The notes below the pieces were generated by a model. That model ran no database searches, was not told the origin of the DNA, and saw only the letters and a list, made by a program, of their open reading frames with translations. 64,000 nt of DNA from Mesorhizobium comanense (GTDB lineage: Bacteria > Pseudomonadota > Alphaproteobacteria > Rhizobiales > Rhizobiaceae), in assembly GCF_005503535.1 (NCBI RefSeq), contig NZ_SCNN01000004.1, positions 1-64,000 on the forward strand, in the 5' to 3' direction. Made by a program: the position numbers and the translations under genes. Below are positions 11,242 through 21,347 of the stretch, piece after piece (the stretch's first letter is position 1; the number at the start of each line of letters is the position of its first letter).

Positions 11242-12313
11242 CGAGGCCGATATCGGCGAGCAGCTTCGACTGGTGGTCGGCGATCAGTGCGTCGACCACT
11301 TCGTCGAGCTCGCCCATCATCACCCGGTCGAGCTTGTAGAGCGTCAGGTTGATGCGGTGGTCGGTGACGCGCCCTTGCGGGAAATTGTAGGTGCGGATGC
11401 GCTCGGAGCGGTCACCGGAACCGACCTGCGATTTGCGCGATTCGGAGCGCTCCTCATCCGCCTTGCTGCGCTCGAGGTCGTAAAGCCTGGCGCGCAGGAT
11501 CTGCATGGCCTTGGCGCGGTTCTGGTGCTGCGACTTCTCGGCCTGGACCACCATGATGCCGGTCGGCAGATGGGTGATGCGGACGGCCGAATCGGTGGTG
11601 TTGACGTGCTGGCCGCCCGAACCCGAAGCGCGCATCGTGTCGATGCGGATGTCCTCGGCGCGGATGTCGATATCGACTTCCTCGGCCTCCGGCAGCACGG
11701 CAACGGTGGCGGCCGAGGTGTGAATGCGTCCGCTCGCCTCGGTCGCCGGCACGCGCTGCACCCGATGCACGCCTGATTCGAACTTCAGATGCGCGAACAC
11801 GCCCTTGCCGGACACGGTCGCGATGATTTCCTTGAACCCGCCGGCATCGCCGTCGCTGGCCGAGACCGTTTCGAACCGCCAGCCGCGTTCGGCGGCGTAG
11901 CGCTCATACATGCGAAACAGGTCTCCGGCGAAAAGCGCCGCCTCGTCGCCGCCGGTGCCGGCACGAATTTCGAGGATGGCGTTCTTGTCGTCCGCGGCAT
12001 CCCTGGGCAGGAGCAGTATCTGGATGTCCTTCTGCAGCGCCTCGATGCGTTCCTCCACGCCTGGCAGATCCGCCTCGGCGAGCCCGCGCATCTCCGCGTC
12101 GGTGCCCTTGTCGGCAAGCATTGCCTCGAGGTCGGCTTGCTCCTGTTCGGCGGAGCGCAACTCCCGGACTTTGGCCACCATGTCCTGCAGCTCGGCATAT
12201 TCGGACGCCATTTTCACATAGGCGTCCGGCGCCGGTCCGGCCGCCATCTGCGCTTCGAGCATCTCGAAACGCTTGACGACTTGATCCATACGGTCGCGGG
12301 GAAGGTTGATCAT
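11234..12313 (-). CDS. prfA: Peptide chain release factor 1
   Basis: 359-residue class I release factor reading UAA/UAG; E. coli RF1 has 360 residues. The peptidyl-hydrolysis GGQ loop is present ([17 protein letters not shown]), and the RF1-type stop-codon recognition region lies around residues 180-200. The frame is open further upstream, but those residues overlap ptsP in another frame. Starting at [11 protein letters not shown] (12313) gives the family length and leaves eight bases after the ptsP stop. No strong ribosome site is seen, so coupling to ptsP is likely. ATG at 12289 is an alternative. Confidence 0.95.
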   Translation of the reverse strand: MINLPRDRMDQVVKRFEMLEAQMAAGPAPDAYVKMASEYAELQDMVAKVRELRSAEQEQADLEAMLADKGTDAEMRGLAEADLPGVEERIEALQKDIQILLLPRDAADDKNAILEIRAGTGGDEAALFAGDLFRMYERYAAERGWRFETVSASDGDAGGFKEIIATVSGKGVFAHLKFESGVHRVQRVPATEASGRIHTSAATVAVLPEAEEVDIDIRAEDIRIDTMRASGSGGQHVNTTDSAVRITHLPTGIMVVQAEKSQHQNRAKAMQILRARLYDLERSKADEERSESRKSQVGSGDRSERIRTYNFPQGRVTDHRINLTLYKLDRVMMGELDEVVDALIADHQSKLLADIGLDG

Positions 12314-12321
12314 GGCAAACG

Positions 12322-14592
12322 CTAAAGCGGAATGGAACGGTCGTCGGCAAAGGCCTGCAGCAGCGCCCGCATCGGCATCCCTTGCGTGGGCGCCATCAGA
12401 TTGTCGTCGAAGAAAGCCTTCAACTCCTCCAGCGGCAGCTCCGTCAGCATCGCCTTGACCGGCCCGATCGAGGCCGGCGACATGGAGATCGAGCGGAAGC
12501 CGAGGCCGATGAGCGCCATGGCCGATATGGGTTTTCCGGCGAGTTCGCCACACAAGGTAACGGGCGTGTGGTTGCGGGCGCCGGCATCCGCGATCTGCTT
12601 GAGCACACGCAGGAACGGTGCCGACAGCGTATCGAACCGGTTGGCCAATTGCGTGTTGCCGCGATCGACCGCCATGACGAACTGGAACAGATCGTTCGAG
12701 CCGACCGAGACGAAATCGACAGCCTTCATCAGTTCGTCGAGCTGGAACAGCAGCGACGGCACTTCCAGCATGGCGCCGAGCTTGAGGCTGGTCGGCAGAT
12801 GGTGGGCAAAGCGCGAGAGATGCCGCACCTCGCGGTCGATGATCTCACGCGCCTGGGCGATCTCGCCGAGCTCGGTCACCATCGGCAGCATCAGCTTGAG
12901 CTCCCGCCCGCCGCTGGCCTTGAGCAGGGCGCGGATCTGGGTGCGCAGCAGGCCCGGCCGGTCCAGCGTCAGGCGGATCGCCCGCCAGCCGAGCGCGGGG
13001 TTCTCTTCCTGGATGGCGCCTTTGAAGTAAGGCAGCACCTTGTCGCCGCCTATGTCGATGGTGCGGAAGGTGACCGGCTTGCCACGCGCCGCCTCCAGCA
13101 CGTCGCGGTAGAGTTTTTCCTGCGCCTCGGCGCGCGGAAAGGTCGAAGCGACCATGAACTGGAGCTCGGTGCGAAACAGACCGATGCCGGCGGCACCCGC
13201 TTCGGCGAGCTGCGGCAGGTCCACGGCAAGCCCGGCATTCATCAAGAGGTCGACCTGGACACCGTCCCTGGTCGTCGACGGCTTCTTGCGCAGTTCGCGG
13301 TAGACCTCCTGCCGGCGCGCGCGGAACCGCACCTTCTCGGCATAGGCGGCTTCGAGATCGGACTGTGGCCTAAGATGGATCGTGCCTTCCTCGCCGTCGA
13401 CGATGATGGCATCGCCGTTTTCCGCCATGGAAACGGCGCCCTTCATCTGGCCGGCGACCGGAATGCCCATGGCGCGCGCGACGATGACGACGTGGCTGGT
13501 CGCGGCGCCATCCTCCAGCACCAGGCCGCGCAGCTTGTCGCGGGGATAGTCGAGCAGTTCGGCCGCGCCCATCGACCGGGCGACGATGATGGCGTCCTTG
13601 GGCAGCGAGGCCGCGACATCCTCCGGCCCGCGTCCCATCAGTTGGCGCAGCAGCCGGTTGGCGAGGTCGTCGAAATCGCTCATCCGCTCGCGCAGATAGG
13701 GGTCGGTCATGTGCAGCATGCGGGCACGCATGTCGCTCTGCACCTTTTCCACCGCCGCTTCCGCTGTCAGGCCGTTGCGGATCGCTTCCTCCAGCCGGCG
13801 CACCCAGCCGCGGTCGTTGGCGAACATGCGGTAGGCTTCCAGCACCTGGCGGTGCTCGCCCTCGAAAGCCACGTCTCGCCGCTCAAGCATGTCGTCGATG
13901 GAGAGCCGGAGCGAGCCCAGCGAGCTTTCCAGCCGCCTGACCTCTTCCTCGCTGTCTTCGTTGAACAGGTTGGTGACGACGATGCGCGGCTCGTGCAGCA
14001 CGACATGGCCAAGCCCGACGCCATCGTTGAAGGACAGGCCGGTGAAGCTGACGGGCCGGCGCAGGTCGAGTTCCAGTCCCGGCCGGGTCAGGCGCGCCAG
14101 ATCGCCGGTGGCGATCATCTCGGCGATGACCATGGCCGTGGTTTCCAGCGCCTCGACCTCGTCGTCGCGGTAGTGGCGCATGGTCTTGTTCTGCACCACA
14201 AGGACGCCAAGCGTGCGCCCTGCCCTGAGCACCGGCACGCCGAGGAAGGAATTGTAGATCTCTTCCCCCGTCTCCGGCAGGTAGGCGAAGGCCGGGTGTT
14301 CCTGCGCGTTGGATAGGTTGAGCGGCCGCGCGCTGGCGGCGATCGTGCCGACCAGGCCTTGGCCGAGCCGCAACTGCGCCAGGTGGACGGCGTTCGGGTT
14401 GAGACCCTCGGTGGCATAGAGTTCGAGCACCGAATCGGCGCGCAGCACATAGAGCGAGCAGACTTCGGCGACCATGTTGGAGGCGATGTCGCGCACGATC
14501 CGGTCAAGCCGCTCCTGCGGCTCCAGCGGCTCTTGCATGAGCTCGCGGAGCCGTTTCAGCAGAACGCGCGGGCCGCTGGCCTGGTCACGCAT
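12322..14592 (-). CDS. ptsP: Phosphoenolpyruvate-protein phosphotransferase PtsP (EI-Ntr)
   Basis: 756-residue first enzyme of the nitrogen-related PTS. It autophosphorylates from PEP and passes phosphate to NPr, a regulatory rather than sugar-transport branch. An N-terminal GAF domain (about residues 20-165) distinguishes it from sugar EI. The swivelling His domain carries [16 protein letters not shown] (His near residue 366), and the PEP-binding TIM barrel has [12 protein letters not shown] and [18 protein letters not shown]. It is the first gene of a ptsP-prfA-prmC run on the minus strand. GAF usually senses a nitrogen signal such as glutamine. Confidence 0.96.
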   Translation of the reverse strand: MRDQASGPRVLLKRLRELMQEPLEPQERLDRIVRDIASNMVAEVCSLYVLRADSVLELYATEGLNPNAVHLAQLRLGQGLVGTIAASARPLNLSNAQEHPAFAYLPETGEEIYNSFLGVPVLRAGRTLGVLVVQNKTMRHYRDDEVEALETTAMVIAEMIATGDLARLTRPGLELDLRRPVSFTGLSFNDGVGLGHVVLHEPRIVVTNLFNEDSEEEVRRLESSLGSLRLSIDDMLERRDVAFEGEHRQVLEAYRMFANDRGWVRRLEEAIRNGLTAEAAVEKVQSDMRARMLHMTDPYLRERMSDFDDLANRLLRQLMGRGPEDVAASLPKDAIIVARSMGAAELLDYPRDKLRGLVLEDGAATSHVVIVARAMGIPVAGQMKGAVSMAENGDAIIVDGEEGTIHLRPQSDLEAAYAEKVRFRARRQEVYRELRKKPSTTRDGVQVDLLMNAGLAVDLPQLAEAGAAGIGLFRTELQFMVASTFPRAEAQEKLYRDVLEAARGKPVTFRTIDIGGDKVLPYFKGAIQEENPALGWRAIRLTLDRPGLLRTQIRALLKASGGRELKLMLPMVTELGEIAQAREIIDREVRHLSRFAHHLPTSLKLGAMLEVPSLLFQLDELMKAVDFVSVGSNDLFQFVMAVDRGNTQLANRFDTLSAPFLRVLKQIADAGARNHTPVTLCGELAGKPISAMALIGLGFRSISMSPASIGPVKAMLTELPLEELKAFFDDNLMAPTQGMPMRALLQAFADDRSIPL

Positions 14593-14673
14593 CGCGGCTT
14601 CTTCTCCAATGAAACACTTGCCGGCGCAGTTTCCGCCGCTGCCGGCATGCGCGCAACAACTGATTCAGTCTGG

Positions 14674-15927
14674 CTACTGCTTATCCAGACCGTAGACGGA
14701 ATGCAAAGTGCGAACCGCCAGTTCGGTGTACGGACCGTCGATCAGTATCGAAATCTTGATCTCGGAGGTGGTGATGGCGCGGATGTTGATCGCCTTGTCC
14801 GCCAGCGCCTTGAAAGCGGTTGCCGCGACACCGGCGTGGCTCCTCATGCCGATGCCGATGACCGAGACCTTCGACATGCCGGCTTCCGACTGCACGACAT
14901 CGTAGCCGACATCGGCCTTGAGGCGGTCAAGCACGGCAAGCGCCTTGTCGACATCGCCTGATGGCACGGTGAAGGTCATGTCGGTGAACTTGCCGTCCTC
15001 GGAGATGTTCTGGACGATCATGTCGACATTGATGTTGGCCTCGGCCAGCGGGCCGAAGATGCCGGCGGCGACGCCGGGGCGGTCGCCGACGCGGCGCAGC
15101 GAAATCTGAGCTTCGTCCTTGGCGTAGGCAATTCCGGTGACGACCTGCTGTTCCACGATCTCTTCCTCGTCGCAAATGAGCGTTCCCGGAGGATTGAGCA
15201 AATCCCCCATTCCGGGCGCATCGGGATCATCGAAGGACGATCGCACGAAGGTACGCACCCTGTGCACCATGGCAAGTTCGACCGAGCGCACCTGCAGCAC
15301 CTTGGCGCCGAGCGACGCCATTTCGAGCATTTCCTCGAAGGAAATCTTGTTCAGCCGCCGCGCCTTGGGCTCGATGCGCGGGTCGGTGGTGTAGACCCCG
15401 TCGACATCGGTGTAGATGTCGCAGCGGTCGGCCTTGACCGCCGCGGCGATGGCCACCGCGCTGGTATCAGACCCGCCGCGACCGAGCGTGGCGATGCGAT
15501 TGTCCGGGCCGATGCCCTGGAACCCGGCGATGACCGCCACCTGGCCTTCGCCGAAGCGCTTGACCAGGAACGCGCCATCAATGTCGAGGATGCGCGCGGC
15601 GCCATGCGCATTGTCGGTCTTGATCGGAATCTGCCAGCCCTGCCAGGAACGGGCATGGACGCCCATGTTCTGCAAGGTGATTGCGAGAAGGCCGGCCGTG
15701 ACCTGCTCGCCGGACGCGACAACCGCGTCATATTCACGGGCATCGTGCATGGGCGAGGCTTCGCGCGTCCAGGCAACCAGTTCGTTGGTCTTGCCGGCCA
15801 TCGCCGACACCACCACCGCGACCTCGTGGCCGGCATCGACCTCGCGTTTGACGTGGCGCGCGACATTGCGGATGCGGGCGATGTCGGCGACGGACGTTCC
15901 GCCGAATTTCATCACGATACGCGCCAT
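14674..15927 (-). CDS. lysC: Aspartate kinase
   Basis: 417-residue enzyme that phosphorylates aspartate, the committed step toward lysine, methionine, threonine and diaminopimelate. The N-terminal kinase domain starts with the signature VMKFGGTSVADI and includes GRGGSDTSAVAIA. Two ACT domains in the last 150 residues (around MTFTVPSGDVDKAL and KVSVIGIGMRSHAGV) provide feedback control. Length and architecture fit the lysine/threonine-sensitive bacterial class. The gene lies 81 bases upstream of ptsP in the same direction and could share its transcript. No attenuator was recognised. Confidence 0.96.
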   Translation of the reverse strand: MARIVMKFGGTSVADIARIRNVARHVKREVDAGHEVAVVVSAMAGKTNELVAWTREASPMHDAREYDAVVASGEQVTAGLLAITLQNMGVHARSWQGWQIPIKTDNAHGAARILDIDGAFLVKRFGEGQVAVIAGFQGIGPDNRIATLGRGGSDTSAVAIAAAVKADRCDIYTDVDGVYTTDPRIEPKARRLNKISFEEMLEMASLGAKVLQVRSVELAMVHRVRTFVRSSFDDPDAPGMGDLLNPPGTLICDEEEIVEQQVVTGIAYAKDEAQISLRRVGDRPGVAAGIFGPLAEANINVDMIVQNISEDGKFTDMTFTVPSGDVDKALAVLDRLKADVGYDVVQSEAGMSKVSVIGIGMRSHAGVAATAFKALADKAINIRAITTSEIKISILIDGPYTELAVRTLHSVYGLDKQ

Positions 15928-16163
15928 GGAAGCGAGATGCCTTTGACTGAAGCCGGCTCCCCGCGAAGGGGAACACCGAAAGCGGAAGGAAACGTCCGGT
16001 TGACGCCGGCCGCTGAATGCGCGGCCTCCTTAGCCAAATGATGAAGGTTTCGCAAGGCTGGCTGCGGATTTGCCCGGTTCAAGAAGCCGGCATATTGCCT
16101 TCCAGGCCCGCGCCGCTTACCAAATGCTGCCCGCGGGGAATTCCTTTTGGTTTGGCATAACAG

Positions 16164-18026
16164 ATGATTGCTCGTCTTCGACGCGCCATGCGATTGCAAT
16201 CGCTGCCGCTTGTCGTCGGCTTTGCCGTGCTGGCATTGATCGTCGGCACCCGCGCCCTGCTGGTCGAGGGTCAGAGGGCCAATCGCGCCGCGGCGCGTGA
16301 GACGATCGAATACCAGGACCTGCTCTCCGGGCTGCTTTCGATGGCGCAGGACGCCGAGAGCGGTCAGCGCGGCTACTTGCTGACGGGCGAAAAGTCCTAT
16401 CTCGAGCCTTACCAGAAGGCTGTCGACGCGATTCCTGGCCAGTTCGCGCGCATCGATGCAATGACGCCGCCGGACGACCGACTTGCCCTTCAGATCAGTC
16501 ACATCAAGGACGCGCTTTCGCAGAAACAGGCTGAGTTGGCGCAGACGATAGCCCTCTATGACCGAGGCGATGCGGCGAAGGCGCTGCAACTGGTCCACAG
16601 CGGCCAGGGCAAAGCCGCCATGGATGAAATCCGGGCCAGCATGGATACGATCCGGCGTATCGGCGCCGCCGCCGTGGCCGCGCGTGACGACCACACGGAC
16701 CAGGTCGAGACCTGGCTGCGCGTCGGCTCGATCACGGCGCTGATCGCGATCTTCCTGCTCGGCACCTACACGATCCGTGAGTCCCGCCGCCGATTCCGCG
16801 AGGTCGCCACCGGCCAGGAAGAGCTGATGCGGAAGAACATCGAGCTCGGCAACGAGATCCAGACGCGGGAAAAGGCCGAATCCCAGATACGCCAGATGCA
16901 CAAGATGGAGGCGGTCGGCCAATTGACCGGCGGCATCGCCCACGACTTCAACAACATGCTGGCGGTTATCCTCAGCGCCATGAACCTGGCCCAGCGCAAG
17001 CTGAAACGCGGCGAGCACGACATCGAGAAGTTCGTCGAAGCCGCGACGGATGCCGCCACCCGCGCCGCGAATCTAACGTCGCGGCTGCTCGCCTTCTCGC
17101 GCCTGCAGCCGCTCGCGCCGCAAGTCGTCGATGCCAACCGCCTGGTGACCGGCATGTCCGATCTCCTGCGGCGCGCGCTCGGCGAAGGCATCCGCATCGA
17201 AACGGTGCTGGCGGGTGGCCTGTGGAAGATCCATGCCGATTCGAGCCAGATCGAGAATGCGATTCTCAACCTGGCGGTCAACGCCCGCGACGCGATGGAC
17301 AATGAAGGCAAGCTGACCCTCGAGACCGCCAACAGCCACCTCGACGACGCCTATGCCGCGACGCACGCCGAGGTCACATCGGGCCAGTATGTGATGATCG
17401 CGGTAACCGACACCGGTGCCGGCATGGCGCCGGAGGTCATCGCCAAGGCCTTCGAGCCCTTCTTCACCACCAAGCCGGTCAACAAGGGCACCGGACTGGG
17501 GCTCAGCCAGGTGTTCGGCTTCGTCAAGCAATCCGGCGGTCACGTCAAGATCTACTCCGAGCCGGGCGAAGGCACGACGATCAAGATCTACCTGCCCCGA
17601 TTTTTCGGACCCGAAGAGCCGGCGGTGGCTGTCGGCCATGGCAAGAGCGCGGCCAAGGCCACGGAGACGATCCTCGTCGTCGAGGATGATGCCCGCGTGC
17701 GGGCCGCCACCACGGACGCCATGCGCGAACTGGGCTACACCGTGATCCATGCCGCCAGCGGCGAGGAAGCGCTTCAGAAGCTGGCCGCCACATCCGATGT
17801 CGCCTTGCTTTTCACGGATATCGTCATGCCGGTGATGAACGGCCGCAAACTCGCGGAGCAGGCTGTGGCTCGCCAACCCGGGCTGAAAGTCGTCTTTACC
17901 ACCGGCTTCACGCGCAACGCCGTCGTCCACAACGGCGTGCTCGACCACGACGTGCATTTCCTGGCCAAGCCTTTCACCATCGAGCAGCTGGCCGCCAAGT
18001 TGCGCGACGTGCTGGACGCGAAATAG
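16164..18026 (+). CDS. CHASE3 hybrid sensor histidine kinase with C-terminal receiver
   Basis: 620-residue inner-membrane hybrid kinase. TM1 is at residues about 12-30 and TM2 at about 190-210, enclosing a CHASE3 sensor whose signature QDAESGQRGYLLTGEKSYLE is seen. A HisKA domain follows with phospho-acceptor His260 in GGIAHDFNNMLA, then HATPase (NAVLN-like LNLAVNARDAM, GTGLGLSQVFGF) and a receiver domain with Asp552 in FTDIVMPVMNG. No partner response regulator or output gene lies nearby, so it probably feeds an unlinked regulator by phosphorelay. The stimulus is unknown. A weak hairpin follows the stop. Confidence 0.93.
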   Translation: MIARLRRAMRLQSLPLVVGFAVLALIVGTRALLVEGQRANRAAARETIEYQDLLSGLLSMAQDAESGQRGYLLTGEKSYLEPYQKAVDAIPGQFARIDAMTPPDDRLALQISHIKDALSQKQAELAQTIALYDRGDAAKALQLVHSGQGKAAMDEIRASMDTIRRIGAAAVAARDDHTDQVETWLRVGSITALIAIFLLGTYTIRESRRRFREVATGQEELMRKNIELGNEIQTREKAESQIRQMHKMEAVGQLTGGIAHDFNNMLAVILSAMNLAQRKLKRGEHDIEKFVEAATDAATRAANLTSRLLAFSRLQPLAPQVVDANRLVTGMSDLLRRALGEGIRIETVLAGGLWKIHADSSQIENAILNLAVNARDAMDNEGKLTLETANSHLDDAYAATHAEVTSGQYVMIAVTDTGAGMAPEVIAKAFEPFFTTKPVNKGTGLGLSQVFGFVKQSGGHVKIYSEPGEGTTIKIYLPRFFGPEEPAVAVGHGKSAAKATETILVVEDDARVRAATTDAMRELGYTVIHAASGEEALQKLAATSDVALLFTDIVMPVMNGRKLAEQAVARQPGLKVVFTTGFTRNAVVHNGVLDHDVHFLAKPFTIEQLAAKLRDVLDAK

Positions 18027-18070
18027 ACCGCTCCGTTCGGCGGAGCCGCCGCGCTGTCGGCTCTCCCCCT

Positions 18071-18092
18071 GGCAGCATTGAAAATTGCTGCC
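18071..18092 (+). terminator. Hairpin after the histidine kinase gene
   Basis: Perfect 7-bp arms GGCAGCA (18071-18077) and TGCTGCC (18086-18092) with an 8-base AT-rich loop, 45 bases after the kinase stop. No T-run follows; instead TTGACA (-35 like) follows immediately and may belong to the ubiG promoter. A weak terminator at best. Confidence 0.35.
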
Positions 18093-18144
18093 TTGACATT
18101 CGATGCCTCACGCCCGACTTCCTAGCGTCCGAGGAGACCAACCT

Positions 18145-18894
18145 ATGCCAGAGCCCCGACGATCGACGATCGATGCCGGAGAAGTCGAACGCTTCTCCGC
18201 CCTTGCCGCCGAATGGTGGAATCCGAACGGCAAATTCCGGCCGCTGCACAAGTTCAATCCGGTCCGGCTTTCCTATATCCGTGACCAGATAGCGGCACGC
18301 TTCGGGCGTGACCCGCGTGCCGCGCGGCCGTTCGAGGGGCTGCGCATCCTCGACATCGGCTGCGGCGGCGGCCTTTTGTGCGAACCCATGGCGCGGCTTG
18401 GCGCCGAGGTCGTGGGTGCGGATGCCTCCGGGACAAACATCGAGGTGGCGAAACTGCATGCGGCCGAAGGCAATGTGAGCGTCGACTATCGTGCGACGAC
18501 GGCCGAGGACCTTGCCGACGCCGGCGAGACGTTCGACGTCATCCTCAACATGGAAGTGGTCGAACATGTAGCCGACATCGACCTGTTCGTCGCCAAATGC
18601 GGGCAGATGGTGCGGCCCGGCGGCATCATGTTCGTGGCCACCATCAACCGCACGCTGAAGGCGCTCGGCCTTGCCATCATCGGCGCCGAATATGTGCTGC
18701 GCTGGCTGCCGCGCGGCACCCACCAGTTCGGCAAGCTGGTGCGCCCCGAGGAACTGGAAAAGGCGCTGGGCGGCGCTGGCCTGACCATCATCGACCGCAC
18801 CGGCGTCACCTACAACCCGCTTGCCGACCGCTGGGCGCGCTCGAAGGACATGGACGTCAACTACATGGTGCTGGCGGAAAAAGGATCGGCCTGA
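18145..18894 (+). CDS. ubiG: Ubiquinone biosynthesis O-methyltransferase
   Basis: 249-residue SAM-dependent enzyme performing both O-methylations in ubiquinone synthesis. Family marks are the N-terminal [20 protein letters not shown], motif [20 protein letters not shown], and EVVEHVADI followed by [11 protein letters not shown] chose ATG 18145 because GAGGAGA lies eight bases before it and it gives the normal family length; ATG 18103 adds 14 unsupported residues. It converges on the flavin reductase gene with 12 bases between stops. Confidence 0.96.
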   Translation: MPEPRRSTIDAGEVERFSALAAEWWNPNGKFRPLHKFNPVRLSYIRDQIAARFGRDPRAARPFEGLRILDIGCGGGLLCEPMARLGAEVVGADASGTNIEVAKLHAAEGNVSVDYRATTAEDLADAGETFDVILNMEVVEHVADIDLFVAKCGQMVRPGGIMFVATINRTLKALGLAIIGAEYVLRWLPRGTHQFGKLVRPEELEKALGGAGLTIIDRTGVTYNPLADRWARSKDMDVNYMVLAEKGSA

Positions 18895-18906
18895 TCCTGT
18901 CGCGCA

Positions 18907-19419
18907 CTATTCAACATTGAGCGGGCGATAGCCGCCGCGCCAGTAGATCAGCGCCTGGCCGCTATCGTGGGTGCGCACCGCCTCGACCGAGCCGATGATG
19001 ATGGAATGCGTGCCGCGATCGATCATCTCGTCCAGGCTGCAGTCGAAGGCGGCCACGGCGTCGGAAAGCAGCGCCGCTCCGGTCTTCAGCGTCACCCATT
19101 CGGCGCCCTCGTACCGATCCTTGCCCTTGATGCCGCCGAAACCGGAAAAACGCTCCGCCAAGTGCTGGTGTTGAGGGCCGAGCGAATTGATGCCGAAATG
19201 CCGGTAGCGCTCGATGACCGGCCAGGTCGACGACGATCGGTTGACGCAGGCGATGACCTTGGGCGGCTCGGCCGAGAGCGAAACCACCGAAATGACGACG
19301 AGGCCGGAGCGATCCTCGCCGATGCCGGCGGTGATGACGCTGACATTGCCGACGACCAGCCGCATGGCGGCGCGGAAGTCGGCAACACTGACCGCATCCC
19401 CTCCCGAAGCCGTGGACAC
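18907..19419 (-). CDS. Flavin reductase domain protein (reductase partner of a flavin monooxygenase)
   Basis: 170-residue protein of the flavin reductase-like (DIM6/NTAB, HpaC-type) family, which uses NAD(P)H to make free reduced FMN or FAD. Family features are FRAAMRLVVGNVSVIT, SVVSLSAEPPKVIACVN and a late GTHSIIIGSVEAV. It starts at a GTG with GGAGAAGG just upstream, ten bases after the stop of the LLM-class oxygenase gene. The two genes therefore form an operon encoding a two-component monooxygenase. The substrate is not evident. Confidence 0.9.
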   Translation of the reverse strand: MSTASGGDAVSVADFRAAMRLVVGNVSVITAGIGEDRSGLVVISVVSLSAEPPKVIACVNRSSSTWPVIERYRHFGINSLGPQHQHLAERFSGFGGIKGKDRYEGAEWVTLKTGAALLSDAVAAFDCSLDEMIDRGTHSIIIGSVEAVRTHDSGQALIYWRGGYRPLNVE

Positions 19420-19428
19420 GACCTTCTC

Positions 19429-20553
19429 CTAAGCCGCCGACTGCATCGCGGCCGGCGCGATGCGGATGCCTCTCTGCTCGAGGATGGGCAGCACGGTGTC
19501 GCGGAAATAGGGAAACTCCTCGACATAGTCGACGAAGGAGAGCGTCGAGCCGCGAAAGCCCGCCTCATGCAGGGCGGTGATCCCGTCCGCGACCTGCTCG
19601 GGCGTGCCAGTGAGCGGGAAGCCACCATGGCCGGCCGCCATGCGGTCGCGAATGAGTGCCAGGAGGTCGTGCGGGAACGACTGCGCATGGGCGAATTGCA
19701 GTCGCACAAGATTGTCGACCGCCGCCCAGTCGGCATTGCTGCGGCCGAAATGTTCGAGATAGTCCTTGGCCTCCTTTTCAGTCGGCCGGCACACGACATG
19801 GGCGAAGGTCAGCACGTCGACATCGCTGCCGGCGGCCCTCGCCTGCTCCTTCAACGCGAGGATTTCATCCTTGGAGCGCGCCAGGTCGATTGCCGGCGTG
19901 AACAGGAAATCGGCGTTGCGGACGGCGAATTTGCGCCCCTCTTCCGACCCCGCCGCGTTGAGGATCGGCAGCCGTGAGGACGGACGCGGATCGCCAAGCA
20001 CGTTCTTGAGTTTGAACCAGGTGCCGTCCCAGTCGAAGGCTTCCGTGCGCTCCCACAGCGCCCTGACGACGTCGAACCATTCCTGGGCATAGCCATAGCG
20101 CGTGACGTGGTCATCGGGCAGCGTCAGCCCGAGCGCCTCGTATTCCGGCTTGTTCCAGCCCGCAACGATGTTGAGACCGATGCGGCCGCGGCTGATCTGG
20201 TCGATGGTCGCCAGTTGCTTGGCGACGACGGCAGGATGGTTCGCCGCGGTGTGGGTGGTCGCGAAAACCGTGATGTTGCGGGTGAGCGCCAGAAGGCCGG
20301 CCGCCCAGGTGATCGTCTCCAGAACGTTGCCGTGAAAATTGGTCTCGCCGCCGTATCCGATCCAGCGCGCGATCGGCAGCATGAAGTCGATGCCGGCCTC
20401 ATCGAGCAGTTGCGCCAGCCGCAGATTGTTATCCCAGGAACTGACCCAGCGCTCAGGCACCTTGGTAACGGTCATGCCGCCGGAGCAATTGGATGCGAAG
20501 GTGCCGAGAAAGAAGGGCTGCGCATGAGGCGCGGTCTTGTCGAGCATGCTCAT
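19429..20553 (-). CDS. LLM-class flavin-dependent monooxygenase
   Basis: 374-residue luciferase-like oxygenase that uses reduced FMN and O2. Recognisable segments are GYGGETNFHGNVLETITWAA, ATTHTAANHPAVVAKQLATI and SRGRIGLNIVAGWNKPEYEALG, close to the RutA/SsuD/DszA branch. Substrates in that branch include pyrimidines, sulfonates and sulfones, so I do not assign one. I chose ATG 20553, with AGGAG ten bases upstream; ATG 20547 is possible. It is the first gene of an operon with the flavin reductase, and a perfect palindrome lies 28 bases upstream between it and a divergent regulator. Confidence 0.9.
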   Translation of the reverse strand: MSMLDKTAPHAQPFFLGTFASNCSGGMTVTKVPERWVSSWDNNLRLAQLLDEAGIDFMLPIARWIGYGGETNFHGNVLETITWAAGLLALTRNITVFATTHTAANHPAVVAKQLATIDQISRGRIGLNIVAGWNKPEYEALGLTLPDDHVTRYGYAQEWFDVVRALWERTEAFDWDGTWFKLKNVLGDPRPSSRLPILNAAGSEEGRKFAVRNADFLFTPAIDLARSKDEILALKEQARAAGSDVDVLTFAHVVCRPTEKEAKDYLEHFGRSNADWAAVDNLVRLQFAHAQSFPHDLLALIRDRMAAGHGGFPLTGTPEQVADGITALHEAGFRGSTLSFVDYVEEFPYFRDTVLPILEQRGIRIAPAAMQSAA

Positions 20554-20581
20554 CGGTGATGTTCTCCTCATTTTTGCTTAT

Positions 20582-20610
20582 AATTTATGATAGAAAGTCT
20601 ATCATAAATT
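20582..20610. promoter_or_regulatory. Perfect 12-bp inverted repeat, probable operator for the divergent regulator
   Basis: Arms AATTTATGATAG (20582-20593) and CTATCATAAATT (20599-20610) are exact complements around the spacer AAAGT. The site is very AT-rich in otherwise GC-rich DNA. It lies between the divergent starts of the LLM monooxygenase (20553) and the winged-helix regulator (20664), so a dimer bound here could control both promoters. Confidence 0.75.
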
Positions 20611-20663
20611 CATGTGGACGCAATCGCCGGCATCGGCGCATGCTGGTGACGGGGAACAGACAG

Positions 20664-21251
20664 ATGAATGATCGGCGCAAATCTCTGGAAACACAGGCCG
20701 AGCTGCTGGATCGCGGCTGGCATCTGGCGCGAACGCCGCTGGAAATCGACGTCACCGAAGTCGAGTACGCGCTGATGCGCTCCTACGAGGCGTTCGGCCA
20801 TTGGCAGGCCGAATGCCTCGCCACCGTGATCGAGTTTTCCGCCAGCGGACCCGAGAATGCGCTGCTCCACATCATCCGCATGAATGACCGCCCGAAAAGC
20901 GTGCGCGATCTGGCCCAGATGACCAACCGCGACGACATCCCCAACATCCAGTACAGCCTGCGCAAACTGCTCAAGGGCGGTTTGATCACCCGCACCGGCA
21001 GCGGCAGGGCCGGTGTCACCTACGAGGTGACGCCGCTTGGGTATCGCGTGACCGAGCGCTATGCCGACATCCGCTCGGTGCTGTTGATCGAAGCGGTGAC
21101 GCGCATTCCCGAAATGGCCGGCAAGCTTGAGGATGTCGCGCGCACGCTCGAACTCATGACCGGCATCTACGAACAGGCGGCGCGCGCCGCCGCCACCCAC
21201 CGCCGCCGGAATCCAAGGCCGGAGCCCGGCATCGCCGCCGGCACGGACTGA
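20664..21251 (+). CDS. Winged-helix (MarR-like) transcriptional regulator
   Basis: 195-residue predicted DNA-binding protein. The middle segment resembles a MarR-type winged helix: HIIRMNDRPKSVRDLAQMTN, then a recognition region NIQYSLRKLLKGGLI and a wing TRTGSGRAGVTYEVTPLGYRV. Flanking helices probably dimerise, and the tail is Arg/Ala-rich. ATG 20664 has GGGGAA nine bases upstream; the frame stays open to 20493 without support. It is transcribed away from the flavin monooxygenase operon and most likely controls it through the palindrome between them. Confidence 0.8.
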   Translation: MNDRRKSLETQAELLDRGWHLARTPLEIDVTEVEYALMRSYEAFGHWQAECLATVIEFSASGPENALLHIIRMNDRPKSVRDLAQMTNRDDIPNIQYSLRKLLKGGLITRTGSGRAGVTYEVTPLGYRVTERYADIRSVLLIEAVTRIPEMAGKLEDVARTLELMTGIYEQAARAAATHRRRNPRPEPGIAAGTD

Positions 21252-21326
21252 AGCAATTCCAGGAAAAGTGTGAAATGGTTTGCAGGGAAAACGCACCGCG
21301 TTTTCCCTGGGGATTTGCGTAAAACA
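21252..21326. repeat. Dispersed intergenic repeat, copy 1
   Basis: Begins AAGCAATTCCAGGAAAAGTG and ends ATTTGCGTAAAACA. Similar ends recur at 39065-39123 and 55177-55230. Inside this copy is a perfect 12-bp hairpin CAGGGAAAACGC / GCGTTTTCCCTG (21283-21294 and 21298-21309, loop ACC). It lies between the convergent regulator and DMT genes and may also act as a terminator. Confidence 0.6.
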
Positions 21327-21347
21327 GGTGGTTAGAGGCTAGACCCT

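Noticed and set aside
12382-14316. 644-codon open frame antisense to ptsP
   Set aside because: Shadow of ptsP; His/Arg/Asp-rich composition and no ribosome site or domain.
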